Positions 11,645 through 23,270 of a stretch of 64,000 nt of DNA are shown piece after piece. The position numbers and the translations under genes are program-made. Below the pieces are notes generated by a model. It did no database searches. It saw nothing but the letters and a program-made list of their open reading frames with translations, and was not told where the DNA came from. The stretch lies in NCBI GenBank assembly GCA_019055375.1, contig JAHQIW010002140.1, forward strand, positions 124,001 through 188,000, read 5' to 3'. Position 1 is the first letter of the stretch, and the number at the start of each line of letters is the position of its first letter. Origin of the DNA: Parelaphostrongylus tenuis. Lineage: Eukaryota; Nematoda; Chromadorea; Rhabditida; Metastrongylidae.

Positions 11645-11865
11645 GTGATTGAATGCATGTCTGGCATTTACAATGACTCATGGCGACCTACCGACACCTC
11701 AAGCACTGCTGTTATCCTTCCGCCCAAGTCTGGTACCAATACGGTGAACCAGGATGGATGGAGGATTTGTGAGCGTTGAGCGCACGATCGAACCATCGAC
11801 CACGTGTGTAGCACAGAATATCTCTATCTAAAGCGCCATACACGTTCGATTGTTATAAAATCTTA
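11645..11865 (-). repeat. tRNA-derived SINE, family A
   Basis: Reverse complement shows the family A order: B-box region GGTTCGATCGTGCGC, AGACTTGGGCGGAAGGATAA, GTAGGTCGCCATGAGTCATT, and the ATTCAATCACCTC tail. Confidence 0.65.
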
Positions 11866-12044
11866 GTTAGGATCATGATGTAATTTATGAACTAATGAAT
11901 AATAGATCCTTTCATTTTATTTGAGCCAATATGTCACGTGGTCTGGTAAGGGCTCTTGTACAGCCCGATACACGTAAAGGTATAATATGATGAATAATAA
12001 ATCTAAAAAATTAAATGCGAATTTAATATAATCACTAATGGGAT

Positions 12045-12175
12045 AAGCTCGTGTGGCGCAGTGGTTAGAAAAGCTTTTCATCTCATGTAATTGATCAATC
12101 AATAATTGACGATCCGATCCTACGCTCACGCTCATCAAGCCTCCCATCCCTCCATGGTCGTTGATTGGTTCCAAA
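12045..12175 (+). repeat. tRNA-derived SINE, family A, 3'-truncated
   Basis: Well-kept A-box head GCTCGTGTGGCGCAGTGGTTAG (written in part; 12049-12069), then CGATCCTACGCTCACGCTCA and CAAGCCTCCCATCCCTCCA. It stops before the rest of the body. Confidence 0.65.
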
Positions 12176-12689
12176 CTTGCCTGCCAGAATAGTACTTATT
12201 TCGAAGAAGATTTCGACTTCTCTTCCATATACTTTTCTCTCATTTTATTTTTTGGTTGCGACTGTTAATCACTTAACAGCACATCGTTGGTGTCGCAAAA
12301 TGCTCATAAGTCTCTTATTTGTATGGATTTCGATGAGCTATTCTTTTACATCACCACCGCAGGAAAACTTTCAAGGTCGCCTGTTTGATTTCACTTGAGA
12401 TCTATGCTTTCAGTATAAGATTGATCACGAGTACTTGGATCGACGATCCAATCTCAGAAATCGCCATGAACATTTTTTGACGGGATGGCGATCACTTCGT
12501 TGTTGCGGTCGACACACGAATTTCTTTGTGCTTGAGATTTTTTTCTTCGAACGACGATAGTTTTAAATAATTGGACAAATATTCCTGTATATTCGTCACA
12601 GTGTTGTATTACACCAGATGGCTTCTCTATACAAATACCAACTGAACTCAAATTTCTTATGAAACTGTTTTTGATCTTGATAGCTATTC

Positions 12690-12905
12690 CTGAGCCATGC
12701 ATATCTATGGGAACCTACTGTGCTATACATGCGTTTCGGACTTGCACAGCCTCGTCAGTAGCACAGTGCCTTTCGTCTTAGCCAATCCCTCTCGCGACAT
12801 GTGCGCTGTATAAGTGCCCATAACAGACCATATACATGGCTCGAAAATAACTATCAGGCATATTGAGATCTGATCGTGGTCTACAGAAACACTCAAAACG
12901 AAAGG
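12690..12905. mobile_element. Internally deleted foldback of the hammerhead-bearing family
   Basis: The left portion carries TGAGCCATGCATATC and a hammerhead motif; the right portion (12805-12905) carries GCTGTATAAGTGCCC, ATGGCTCGAAAATAA and the tail GTGGTCTACAGAAACACTCAAAACGAAAG. The second arm's ribozyme segment is deleted. Confidence 0.6.
12717..12767 (-). ncRNA. Type I hammerhead ribozyme motif with nine-base-pair stem I
   Basis: Minus strand: ACTGTGCTA, CTGACGA, stem II region 12739-12751 (two outer G-C pairs, then irregular), GAAA, stem III C-GCAT-G, UH = TA, then TAGCACAGT, which is a perfect nine-base complement of the first segment. All core residues are present. Stem I sequence differs from the 1.4 kb copies while pairing is kept. 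Confidence 0.65.
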
Positions 12906-12909
12906 TATG

Positions 12910-14020
12910 TCTGTAAGCTGTTATCTTAATGTTTCCTCACACTTTACAACAGTTTAGTGTGAGGGAACAATAAAACACTTTACAAAAGTCAAACAGCGCC
13001 GTTTTTAATAGTATTTGATTCACACTTCACCTAGACTTCAACTGTATCACAGCATATTCGTCAACTAGTAATGTCATCCGTTAAATTGTCCTTGTCCCAG
13101 TCGTAGATACGACAGTGGCCTGATTTGCATCTAATGTTCTTGAGATACTAATCACTAGATAATAGTAGTGTACTTAGTCTTCTGGATCTTTGCAAACAGT
13201 CCCAGGAGCACTGCAGAACGTCTAGCAGTGAGCAGTGCATGAGTGTTCCACCACCGCGTAATTTGAATTCTTCAATCTAACACCTCTGCTGTTAGAGTTT
13301 GTGCGATTGCCCTTTCTATTCCATAGAGACGGTCTTCCGGCAGGAGTTTGTTATGAAAATAGAAATGTTGAGACGGGTTTAGAATGAAATAATTTATGAT
13401 GGAAGAATGTAAACGCATCACAATCAGCGCACGGAAAACCAAGGTTTATTCTCAAGAGGAAATGACTTTGCTATGAAAAATTAAATCGTTGCATTTTCTA
13501 TATAGAATCAGCTCAGCCGACGGGGTGTTATATTGGCACGTGTTCCTTTGCATTACAGTTTTGAGACACATCTGAAGAAATCTTAACCTCTAAAGCTGGT
13601 TACTGTTTCCTCGATTGGAAATGTTTGTGAGGTCTAACTGGAAGACGACCTGACTGATTTGTGCTGAAAAGAATGGTTCCTGTTAGCTCAGATACGGTTT
13701 TGAGCAACACTTATACAAAAGTAAAACCGCGTTTAACAAAGATTTAAGTGAATGGGCAGCACATTGTAGAGCACCCAAATATCTTTCGCGGTATATTTGT
13801 GGCATATTTTGCAGATACCGGTAGATCCGCACTGTTTCTAGTAAAATTTATTTCAAGTATTATCATTATAGCGTATATTGCACATAGAAAAAGTGATGCA
13901 GCTGGAATCACAAGAGCATAAAATATCGACCAAGAAAGATCAAGCACTTATGATTACATGTTGTAAGTGATGGATAGCCGCTGGAGTAGTAATTATACAA
14001 GTTCACCACGACATCTGAGA
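12910..14020. other. Downstream flank of the mlc-4-like gene; no gene seen
   Basis: It includes a small hairpin at about 12930-12980 (TTCCTCACACT against AGTGTGAGGGAA). The minus open frame at 13744-13947 reads as a hydrophobic peptide beyond the mlc-4 stop, with no splice or family support. Confidence 0.35.
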
Positions 14021-14023
14021 TTA

Positions 14024-17000
14024 TTACTGCTCATCTTTGTCTTTTGTGCCATGTTTCAACATACGTGTGAACTCCACGTAGTCAAAATATCCATTTTTGA
14101 TCGGAGCATCACGGAATAACTCATCAACCTAGAATAAATGCCCATAATAACAGCGTTTACTATCAATCATAAAAATAGAAATCTATCGATCACATCGATC
14201 CAGTGCAACCACTTCGTCATTCGGGTCTCGACAGCCTCACCTAAGGTCTGCTGATCAAGAAGTACTATACCTATTCAAACACCTCAATGAAAACACACTT
14301 TGCGAGCTTTACTTCAAAAATACTAGGCAGTGGCCTTTCCGTGAAAAGAAAAAAATCGTGTCACTGAGAGATTGTAACAAAGTTCTTGAAAATATAAACC
14401 AAAGTAAATATAATTAAAGAGACCCTGCCAAATTGGATAAATGTGACGCCGTGATTAGGAGTGCTCTGCGACAAACACGTGGGTTAATGAATCGATGGTC
14501 GATAGTTCAATGGCGCGCTTAAAAATCACTAAACCTTCCATCCCTTCGGGGTTTATAAGTTGATGCCAGATTAATAGCACTGACTCGACGCATCATTGAG
14601 CCACCTTGTGTCATTGTGAGGACCATGTATGAATCCATTCACCACAAACAATGCTAGATGAAAACGAATGACAGTGCATCCCTCACAGATTGAGTAACGC
14701 CGAAAGCTTCATACTTTACTCTTCAGAGCTAAATTAGCTGAAATTAGTTATAGATTAGAAGCTTAAGAAAATTTGTTTGGTAACTCCAGCAACAGAAGTG
14801 AAAGGTCCACCGTCAACAAAAATGAGACCTACTAGAAGTCAAGAAAACTCCTAGAAAATCTTAGATCTCAAGACACAAGTCGTACATTCAATATGTAAAA
14901 AACCATGCCAAAGAGCAAACAACTAGAATGGCAAGATAAGTCAATAAAATCACAACGAAGATTGAGGTAAAGTATAAACTATTGACTTACAAACATAGAG
15001 GGACATAATAATGAACAAATCGCCCACTTTTTCTGACTTGACGATGTTCTCAGCTCTATACTATGCAACTGAAAACGTGTATTGGTGCTCCAATCACGCA
15101 ATAACAATGTTTATTTGTGCAGCTCAAATCTTCGGTATCCATCCTGTCATCGACGTTCGGGAGGATATCGATCATTGTCAAAGCACAGATGGCTCGATTG
15201 CATACAGTGAAAAAGGTATTATTTATGGGCGGAAGGAACTGGAATGTGAATTCCATGACAGTGCATGTTTGCTCAGGCAAGCACAACGCTGACGAAATAC
15301 TACATTTGCAGACGAGAACGATTTCTGGATCAGAGAATGTACCTCATGAATGCTACTATCTTCAAAAGAGACCGCCATTGTGGACGATTACTCTTTAAAC
15401 GAATGGAGGATGTGCTCAGAGCCACACTTCTTGTGAAGATGGGCCATTCAAATATCTATGTAACTGATAGCAAACCAAGCGAATTGACGAGAAACTTTAA
15501 GATTATCCTCAGTTTCAAGCAAACAGAAAGTGGAGCAAAGATAGAGACGAACTTGTCTTTAGCACTTTATCTGCTCCGTCATCACAGTGTTTTTTTTAAC
15601 TGTGCGGACCCCAGTACTTCTAACACTCAATTTGTTCTTCGTCTCCTTTTTAAACGGGGTAGAATACTCATTTAACGGGCAACAGAAAGACTATCTTCGA
15701 GATTGCCTTGCTGTGGCGTTCCATAGGACGTTGTTGTTGACTGCCGGAGGAAAGTGAGGATGGGGGAGCTCGGCTCCAAGTGGGACGAGACCTATATCAC
15801 AACCACTCGGCCACGGCGCCCCACTCCAACGAACTTGTCGATAGAGAAAACAAGAAAGTTGACAAAAAGTAAAGATAGAGGATGAAGCTCCCAACGCTAA
15901 TCAACCATTGAAGATGAGCGATGCAGTCCTCTTCAATAAGCATCCTTTGAGCTGATTGAATGAATATCTGACCTTTACGATAACTCTCGGTGGCCCACCT
16001 ACGTATCAAGTCAGTGCTGCTATCCTCTCAGGCAAGTTCAGTACCAATTCACCGACTCCGGAGTGATGGAAGACTTAGGGCCCTGAGCACTGGATGGAAC
16101 CACTGATCCTCGATTGATCGACCTCGTTTCTGTCACAGAGCCCTCTAACCACTGCGCCACATGCTCTCAAAGATACACGGAGGCTATGCTACTAAGCAGT
16201 CCTTCAATTAATTTTTGAAAGAACAGAATGCAATAAAAGAAGTGGTACTGTCAAAAACCATTATAGGACAACCTGTTCGTGAGTGTAGCGATCACCCATC
16301 GTGGTGAGAAGTTCGCGAAGTCGATCTTCGCTTAATTTACCCGAATTATCATCGTCAAAGCATTGGAAGGCATTGCGAATGACTTCTTCCGGATCAGTAC
16401 CTGAAGACATACAAAATATTGGCACACCGATTTACTCGTGAGGAAACGATTGGTATTTTACCTGTTAGTTTTTCTCCAAATAAAGTCAAAAACATGGTGA
16501 AATTGATAGCTCCAGGCGCCTCATTGATCATTGCGTCAAGAAATTGCTCATTTACATCCTTGCCTAAGAAATTCTAATCTTTTAATGTGAAACGAAAACT
16601 CAAAAACAGCAACCTCAAATACCCAAAGACGCAAACATTTCCTGGAGGTCAGCCTGATCGATGAAACCGTCCCTATTTTGATCGATCATATTGAACGCTT
16701 CCTTGAACTCCTTAAAAGAGTACCCACCTTTAACACAAAATGGAGATTCGTTACAAATATATGTCCAATAATTAGGAGATAAACGTAAACACTTTAAAGA
16801 CCAATACACGGCGCATCTTTCATGGCTTGAACAACACCTATAGCCTAATACTTCTTATGTAAAACTTTGAAAGTCAGCCGCGAGTTGAACCCACTTTACT
16901 TCCTTTCCGGAGCGCACTGCTTACCACTGCACTACTATGGGCTCCTGACCTAATGATAAGCGAGCGAAGGAGGTGAAATCAAATTGAAAGGATAACACTG

Positions 17001-17102
17001 GCAAAACCTCACTTGAATCTGTGCCTGATCGAACATGGCGAAGACGTTCGATGTGGCTCGTTGAGGTCGCTGGCGACGATTCACCGTCTTTCGAGATGCC
17101 AT
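14024..17102 (-). CDS. mlc-4: Non-muscle/smooth-type myosin regulatory light chain, complete, five exons
   Basis: Exons on the minus strand: 17102-17013, 16710-16623, 16563-16462, 16400-16273 and 14128-14024. All introns are GT..AG with phases that join to 170 codons plus TAA, within a few residues of the C. elegans MLC-4 length as I recall it. The protein begins [21 protein letters not shown]: the basic stretch plus Thr17/Ser18 is the myosin light chain kinase / Rho kinase phosphorylation site of regulatory light chains. The first EF-hand loop (residues 40-51) keeps D40, N42, D44, G45, D48 and D51, so the divalent-cation site looks functional; later EF-hands are degenerate, as is normal. The tail is [10 protein letters not shown]. 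The product binds the neck of non-muscle myosin II and controls contractility in cytokinesis and embryo elongation (family knowledge). Intron 4 (2.1 kb) holds two family A SINEs and one family B SINE. Confidence 0.95.
14430..14745 (+). repeat. tRNA-derived SINE, family A, inside mlc-4 intron 4
   Basis: Order GTGACGCCGTGATTAGGAGTG, CTGCGACAAACACGTGGGTT, CGATGGTCGATAGTTCAATG, CCTTCCATCCCTTCGGGG, TTGTGAGGACCATG and CCGAAAGCTTC. Antisense to the gene. Confidence 0.65.
14746..15588. other. Intron 4 sequence without a recognised element
   Basis: Overlapping plus-strand open frames (15011-15292, 15117-15398, 15265-15675) look gene-like by length only. They have no recognisable domain, no convincing splice borders, and the last runs into a SINE. 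Confidence 0.35.
15590..15840 (-). repeat. tRNA-derived SINE, family B, inside mlc-4 intron 4
   Basis: Reverse complement gives GGGGCGCCGTGGCCGAGTGG (a Leu/Ser-type A box), CCGGCAGTCAACAACAACG, CCTATGGAACGCCAC, CAAGGCAATCTCGAAGA and the CTAGAAGTACTGGGGTCCG tail. Confidence 0.7.
15895..16170 (-). repeat. tRNA-derived SINE, family A, inside mlc-4 intron 4
   Basis: Reverse complement starts at GAGCATGTGGCGCAGTGGTT and continues through the family A body to ATTCAATCAGCTC. It lies about 100 bp downstream of exon 4. Confidence 0.7.
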
Positions 17103-17284
17103 CTCGACTGCTCTAAAATCACCAATAATTATCTCAATATTAAGAGAATTTAGTGAACAGGACGAAATTCAAATGTCATATTCCGCCTAAGATCGAACAG
17201 CACCCTCACTGTACATGAAAGCAGTAAAGTTTTCCAGTAGACTAAAATAATTTAGAAGTAGATACGACATGAGGGTGGCTAGCA
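17103..17284. promoter_or_regulatory. Upstream flank of mlc-4
   Basis: About 180 bp between the mlc-4 start codon and the first SINE. It must hold at least the 5' leader and possibly the core promoter. No clear TATA box or spliced-leader acceptor could be assigned on the minus strand. Confidence 0.3.
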
Positions 17285-17520
17285 TGGGCCATGAGAGCGA
17301 ATGGTTAATGATGCTCGGTGCACGGTTGGTCCTCCAACACTCCCGAAGGTCAATCATAATCGCCCCAGCCTGGCTATCCTCGCGATTGCAGAGAGATTAA
17401 CCCGACCAGTATTCTACGACGTTCTTAAGGAAGACGAAATCCTCAAGCAAGCGATGGCTAGAGACGAATCGAGTGCTATAAGTACTGGGGTCAGCACAGT
17501 AAAAATTGAAATGTGAAGAG
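17285..17520 (+). repeat. tRNA-derived SINE, family B
   Basis: Head GGGCCATGAGAGCGAATGG (diverged), then GGTCAATCATAATCGCCCC, AGCCTGGCTATCCTCGCGA, GACCAGTATTCTACGACGTT and AAGTACTGGGGTCAGC. Confidence 0.65.
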
Positions 17521-17589
17521 GGTTGTATAAAGCAAAATTAATAAAAACAAAGCATTTTTATCACTTTATCCGATGCTTCTTCATACTGT

Positions 17590-17840
17590 TTTTCTTTTCA
17601 CTGTGCGGATCACAGTAATTCAAACATTCATTTCGCCTTTTCGTGTTCTTCTTGCAGGTTGTAGAATACTTGTTGAGCGAGTCTCCTTGCAAGGTCGAAG
17701 ATAGCCTGGCTGCAGCATTCCATAAGTCGTTGCTGTTGACTGCCTCAGAAAGTTGGGGTTGGGTTCAGCCCCACGCGCGCCGCAGCGAGCTTCACAACCA
17801 CTCGGCCAAGGCATTCTCAAAAAGGGAAAAAATGGCACAA
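17590..17840 (-). repeat. tRNA-derived SINE, family B
   Basis: Reverse complement shows GCCTTGGCCGAGTGGTTGTG as the A-box head, GCAGTCAACAGCAACGACT, CAGGCTATCTTCGACCTTG and a GGGATCCGCACA-like 3' end. It is inverted relative to the neighbouring copy at 17285-17520. Confidence 0.7.
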
Positions 17841-17879
17841 ATTCGTGAAGCGTTCCAAAGAACAAAGTACAGCAATGAC

Positions 17880-18185
17880 GGTTGAAATGATAAAGCTCTC
17901 GGCGTTGATTAACCCAATTAATGAGGGGTGTGTTATGCATTCGTCTCCATTCGTAGCATCGTCTGAGGTGACTGAATCCATATCTGGCCTTTACAATGAT
18001 TCTCGATGGCCTACTGATGTATCCAGTTGGCACTGCTATACTTCCAGCAAGTCTGGTATCAGTTCACTGATCCCGAAGGGATGGAAGGTTCAATGAGGCT
18101 TGAGCTCGGGATGGAACCATCGAACTGGTCAATCATCAGTATGTCTCGGAGCCGCCCTAACCACTGCGCCACACGCGCTCATATT
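17880..18185 (-). repeat. tRNA-derived SINE, family A
   Basis: Reverse complement runs from GAGCGCGTGTGGCGCAGTGG through GGTTCGATGGTTCCATCCCG (B-box region) and CCTTCCATCCCTTCGGGATC to the CTCTCGGCGTTGATTAACCC complement. Nearly full length. Confidence 0.75.
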
Positions 18186-18409
18186 CGATAAACCATTGCA
18201 TTTTGTGAAAATAAAAGACGGAAAGAACATTAAGGACTAACTAAAAGGTAAAATATGGATAACATACACAAGTATTACAAAGAGACGTCATTAAAAATGA
18301 GGAACGAAATGCAAAATCTATGAAGAGAAATAGATAGTCTGACTCTCCAGTTGGTGCAGTAAAAATTCCCTGTCGTTTTGTTTTATGAGTAGAATTTTTG
18401 CAATGAAAC

Positions 18410-18630
18410 TGCATGATTCTGGTATCGTTCAGATGCGCATTTTCTTGCGAACATTTTGGTATAGAATTTCCCTATACTTGCTTTAAGATGGAGCTGTTTT
18501 GGGAATAAACTCGCTGGTGGTCACGCACGAATGGCGCACAGGGGAGAATGCTAGCGAGGCGGCGCGCTAGATTAATGGAGCACTCAGCGATGATGCGGTT
18601 GCAGAAAAGTCGGCTAGAATGTTCGCAATT
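18410..18630. mobile_element. Solo arm of foldback family 3
   Basis: CCCTATACTTGCTTTAAGATGG, then GAATGGCGCACAGGGGAGAATG (written in part), GCGCGCTAGATTAATGGAGC: the same order as one arm of the complete element at 19113-19456. Confidence 0.6.
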
Positions 18631-18649
18631 TTTTGAAGCTGGAGAGGAT

Positions 18650-19105
18650 TTCTTATGTTTTCAGTGCTTTTTCGCAGTTTCCTAATGTTTCAAATATACC
18701 TAGGAGAATTGCGTGGTGAGAAAAAATTCGACCTCAGACGAGAATCGAACCCACGTTTTACACATGCCGAGGACGCGTGCTACTACTACATCACCGATGC
18801 CACTGCTTACGTCCACTCATTCTTTAAAATCTTTCTATCGTGGCGATCAGCCACCACCATTTAACTAGTTTGGTCAGGTAAGTAATATCGCTCTATAGGC
18901 GCAGTTCAGCTAACACCCACTGTACTTATACAAACCCAAGACTTCCTAAGTTTTTAACGCTTTTTCGCAGTGTTATGATGTTTCGAGCGCCTCCCATATG
19001 AGTGAGACGCGGGTTCCCTTCCGCCCGAGGTCGGATTTTTGCTCACCATTCAACTCTCCTTGGGTATATTGAAGCATCACAACACTGCTAAAAAGCAGTA
19101 AAAAC
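18650..19105. repeat. tRNA-derived SINE, family D, inverted pair
   Basis: Minus-oriented unit at 18700-18800 (reverse complement GTAGTAGCACGCGTCCTCGG, then AAACGTGGGTTCGATTCTCG as B box). A plus-oriented partial unit follows at 18960-19105 (GAGTGAGACGCGGGTTCCC, ending ACTGCTAAAAAGCAGTAAAA). Confidence 0.6.
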
Positions 19106-19112
19106 ATAAGAA

Positions 19113-19456
19113 AACTTGCCTATACTTGCTTCAAGATGGAGTGTCTTGGTGACAAATTTGCCTGCCACTCATGCAGGAATGGCATGTAGGGGAAAATGTT
19201 AGTGAAACGGCGCGCAAGATTAATGGAGCTTCTTATGGACGGCCCGAACGCGGCTGATCCTCCAGATTGCTCTCTCCAGCTTTGAACTACACGAACCACT
19301 TCCTAGCCTCCCTTTCAGCAACCGTACCATCGCTCCAAGCTCCATTAATCTTGCGTGCCGCTTCACTAGCATCTTCCCCTACATGCCATTCCCAAATGAG
19401 TAGCAAGCGAATTTGTTACCAGGACAGCTCCATCTTGAAGCAAGTATAGGCAAGTT
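19113..19456. mobile_element. Complete foldback element, family 3
   Basis: Termini are exact inverted repeats: AACTTGCCTATACTTGCTTC at 19113-19132 against its complement ending at 19456. The inverted arms extend about 110 bp each (shared GCAAGATTAATGGAGC and GGAATGGCATGTAGGGG) around a unique centre of about 130 bp. Confidence 0.8.
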
Positions 19457-19459
19457 CTA

Positions 19460-20080
19460 TGCCAAAATGTTCGCAAGAAAATGCGCAATTGAACGACACC
19501 AAAATCAAGCAGTTGAATTCTAGAAATCACATTAAAAAGAACCAAAAAGCACAAACTTTTTATAGAACTTATCACCTCAGTGGTAATGACTAACATATGT
19601 CCGCCCATCTGAAAACTCACAACTATTACCAACCCTGTGTGGAGCAAACAAAACCCTAAGATTCATATAAACAGGGAAATCCCCTGAAATCTGATGTTTA
19701 ACGAATCCTCGAAGCCCAGATAACTATGATCACTGCTTTATGATGACGATAGGGAGCGTCTAGATCCCTAGGAGATCTCCCAACTTCTCTGGTAACAAAA
19801 AATCAATCGGCCTAATCGATATCAATCAATCGGGTCAATTCCGAACAAGAGTGGAGAAAGCAGGCGCAGACGGAAGGACGGCGACCAGCCGGTGGACGTG
19901 TACAGCATCACGATGACACAGATCGGTATCGATCGCGCTCCGTACCAACTTCATACGTAAGGCCTGAAGGCAGCGTTCGATTGGAGCGCGACATCTATGC
20001 CTATCCAATCCTATGTACAATTTCTGTAAGACTCGAAAAGACTACCTTACTGGTTTTCACGAATAGTCGTTCTATCATAC
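19460..20080. other. No gene seen
   Basis: No exon-like stretch. The minus frames at 19366-19647 and 19835-20020 have no recognised motif. Confidence 0.4.
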
Positions 20081-20084
20081 AGTC

Positions 20085-20340
20085 GGGGCGCCGTGGCCGA
20101 GTGGTTGTGATGCTGGTCGCGGCGCGCGTGAAGCAGGGCTCCATCCCCACCCCTCCCCCTCCAACGCTCTCCAGAAATCGACAAGGTCACCCTATAACCT
20201 ATGGAACGCCACAGCCAGGCTATTCTCGAGATTGCAAGGAGACATGATCCACCAGTATTCTACGTCATTCAAGAAGAAGACGAAAAACGAATTGAATGCT
20301 AGAAGTACTGGGTTCCGCACAAAAAAATTGCGATGACGGG
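20085..20340 (+). repeat. tRNA-derived SINE, family B, well preserved
   Basis: Starts GGGGCGCCGTGGCCGAGTGG, with A-box-type TGGCCGAGTGG and CTCCATCCCCACCCCTCCC. Continues CCTATGGAACGCCACAGCC, AGGCTATTCTCGAGATTGC, CCAGTATTCTACGTCATTC and CTAGAAGTACTGGGTTCCG. The best family B reference in the window. Confidence 0.8.
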
Positions 20341-20344
20341 TCGG

Positions 20345-21760
20345 TAGGTAGCGTAGGTTGTACAGTTGTTCTAAGAAGGAAAAGAATGTTGAAAGAAAAG
20401 AGATCAAGGCCAGAAAAGCGGCAGATGGATAAGCGTATCTAAAAGGACTCTAGACCACGTATGTACACTATACGGATCGTACGTAAATGAAGGAAGGACC
20501 AGGATCACTCGTAAAGAAATCAGCCATCGAGTAGTCGTACAGCTGCATCTGAAGTGTGACGTTTTTGTGCGCTACGAGGATCGCATCCGTATTATTTTCA
20601 CTTTACAAGCCGAAAAAAAATGTGAAGTGCTAGATATTTGGAGAGCCAAATGGCATGAGTCAATGGAACACGCCCACCTATCGTGGGTGAAGCTGAGCGA
20701 GAATTCATCGCTTAGTCATTTTTCATCGCGTTCGTCGGAATGTGTCAACTAACAACGCAAATTCTGCCAGTCGATACAGTATCCTCTAGTGATTGTTAGC
20801 ACGAAGCTGATAGCAAAAAAAAAGACTTTGAAAAAATAGCCCAATTCTTATCAAATTTGAGCTATTGCCTTGATTAACAAAAATTATATGATTGGTTGCT
20901 AATGACGAAATTGGAGGAAACTCGACTTATAACCCTCTAGGGACGGCAATTGATCGATCGCACGCGCAACTCGCAGAGGCGCGCGATTTTCCTTTTTAAT
21001 TGAGGGTTTTTCCTCCATTTGAATAGTGACCTTATTTTTCTGTGCTACTCTGATACTCCATGATTTTCTCCACATGTTCATACGTTTTTCGTGTATATAT
21101 AACTTTCCTGAATTTTTTTTGATAAAATTTTAAGTGCGAAACGTCATGTTCTTTTCACTTTTCTAGCCCTCTAGGTAATGTTTCAAGAAACCAGTTACAG
21201 CGTCTAAGTTCTCGAAATTTGGGAAATCGAACCAATAGTAGGATTTAGGCGAAGAGTCATATACAAGCCCCAACCGAGCAAATTAAGCAAACTGAGTGTG
21301 AGACATAATTTTACCTTCGCTATTACAACGCAATAAGAAAACATTCTCAAAAATCAAACGACTTTCTGAAATTTCAGAGATTTGAGCTTTCGAATGGACA
21401 CCAACTGTCAAAGAAAGAAGTCTTGTGGAGCGAGAAAGGCCTCCAAACAATCGTGTCTCTCATCTGGTACACCTCGTCCCTTAAGTGTCAATATAAAGTA
21501 GTAACTGTTTTAAAATTACCGAAAGATTTCAGTATTCCCTTCAAAAACTTCTAATAGCTGACAAATTAAAAAATAAGAAAGGTCTGAAGAACTCCACAGT
21601 GGCGGTGGTACAAACTGACAATTTCTCTACAAATCTTTCCATCAGGAAGACTGTAGAATTCGACGTAAGCAAATTTCGAGTGCCATAGGCTTGCACACTT
21701 TCGTACCACATGATGTAAGCGTTCAATGTTGAACAATCCCGAGGAATGCGTCACTCATAC
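20345..21760. other. No gene seen
   Basis: Stop-rich sequence. Short open frames (20567-20752 plus, 20899-21081 minus, 21541-21754 minus) have no recognisable features. Confidence 0.4.
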
Positions 21761-21764
21761 GGTT

Positions 21765-21990
21765 ACATCAAGCATAGTTAGAGATGACTGAATGCATATC
21801 TGGCCGATGCAATGACTTGTAAAGGCTCGCCCTTGTATCAGATCTCTTCACCATCATTTCAGACAAGTTTGGTACCATTTCGTTGACAGTGAGAAATGAA
21901 ATGGTTAGTCTTGAGAGCGAAATCGAACCATCGGCTGTGTGTGCGTCGCGTACGCGCTTAACCACTGTGCTTCACGCGCCTATGGTGAGA
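21765..21990 (-). repeat. tRNA-derived SINE, family A
   Basis: Reverse complement has the head GGCGCGTGAAGCACAGTGG, GGTTCGATTTCGCTCTCAAG (B box), then ATTCAGTCATCTC at the other end. Confidence 0.65.
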
Positions 21991-21994
21991 TCAC

Positions 21995-23270
21995 AATCGG
22001 ATTTGGAGAAAAACACTGGATGATTCATGTGTTCTCTTCTCTGTTTGAAGATCCTCCTATAAGTTGTCACTACTGATACTTTTTGCATCATGATGCAAAA
22101 AGAACTTTTCTGTCACAGTAGATGCATCTACTGTGTGTTTATCTACATGGCTCATGAATAACAAAAGCGGGATTTTCCACCTAGTCATTAAGTTTTTTCT
22201 CAGAACAACACGAACTCTTCGCATGTGTTTGCCTTCAGATGGACGACCATCAGACTCGGAAATTTGGGAGCTTTCAGAAAAGAACGTGGCGAGTAACCTC
22301 AGGTCATAGCAAGGATTAGAAAAAATCGGAAACCACGATGTACTTATGGGACATTGCCACAAAGTCAATGGAAGGCTAGGGAGCTGTTAGCAGATGCAGT
22401 CATTAGCAGCGCGATAATGGTAGTAGGGAGCACACAACGGGTAATGTGTATTGATTTTAATGCGAACCATTGATAAATTAAGCGTTGCCCTATATGAAGA
22501 AAATACAAAAACGCATGTTTTCTCAAATGTCTCACAACTTATTCTTGAATAATATGTGCTCGGCGCTTCTGTAGTCGAAATTGTTAGGAGTTCAGTCAAG
22601 AGCATAGTTGGTCATTCAATTGGAAGTCAAATGAAATAAGCTTAGATCACAACCTCGTTCATTTTCATAATATTCCCAAGCGCTAGACAAACTCTTTCTG
22701 CGGAAAAAAAGTGAACTTGTATACTGATTTCTGGTTTTCGTAAAAATGGTAAATATAACGTCGTCTGCTCGATGATCCACTAACTTCACTTACTTGAAGC
22801 CTTATATCACTATATGGCTTAAGGTTGCTAAAGACAACAGCTTTATGTGCGGTGGATTTCACGTTTTTCCCCATCCATACACTCAAACTGTATTGGGCTT
22901 TTTTTATGGCGGAGTTTTCAACCAATCGTAACATGTGTATAAAAATTTCTGTGCTACGAACATTTTACTTCACAGAATATTTACTAAAAACTTCACGAAT
23001 TTTGAGAGAACAGTATATAAATTTTTTGACGAGTAAGTGATATAAATTTACACGTTGAATTGTCACTAGTGCACAATTTGAACACTTTGATGTTATATCT
23101 GTGCGATTACATTTTACATATTACATGGTATACGTTGATGAGACCTATGGTTTTCTCTAAAAGCCATGAAAGGTTCATCAACATTACTGATTTCCATTGA
23201 GTGTTTTATCACCTCGGGGTAACTGTAAATAATTTGGTTTCGATTCTTCTATAAAGGATTATATCTCCGT
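21995..23270. other. No gene seen
   Basis: Includes the inverted TTTTTGCATCATGATGCAAAA palindrome near 22079-22099 (written here as its two halves joined). No gene could be supported. Confidence 0.35.

Noticed and set aside
15265..15675. 136-codon plus-strand open frame in mlc-4 intron 4
   Set aside because: No recognisable motif, overlaps other frames, and its end runs into a family B SINE.
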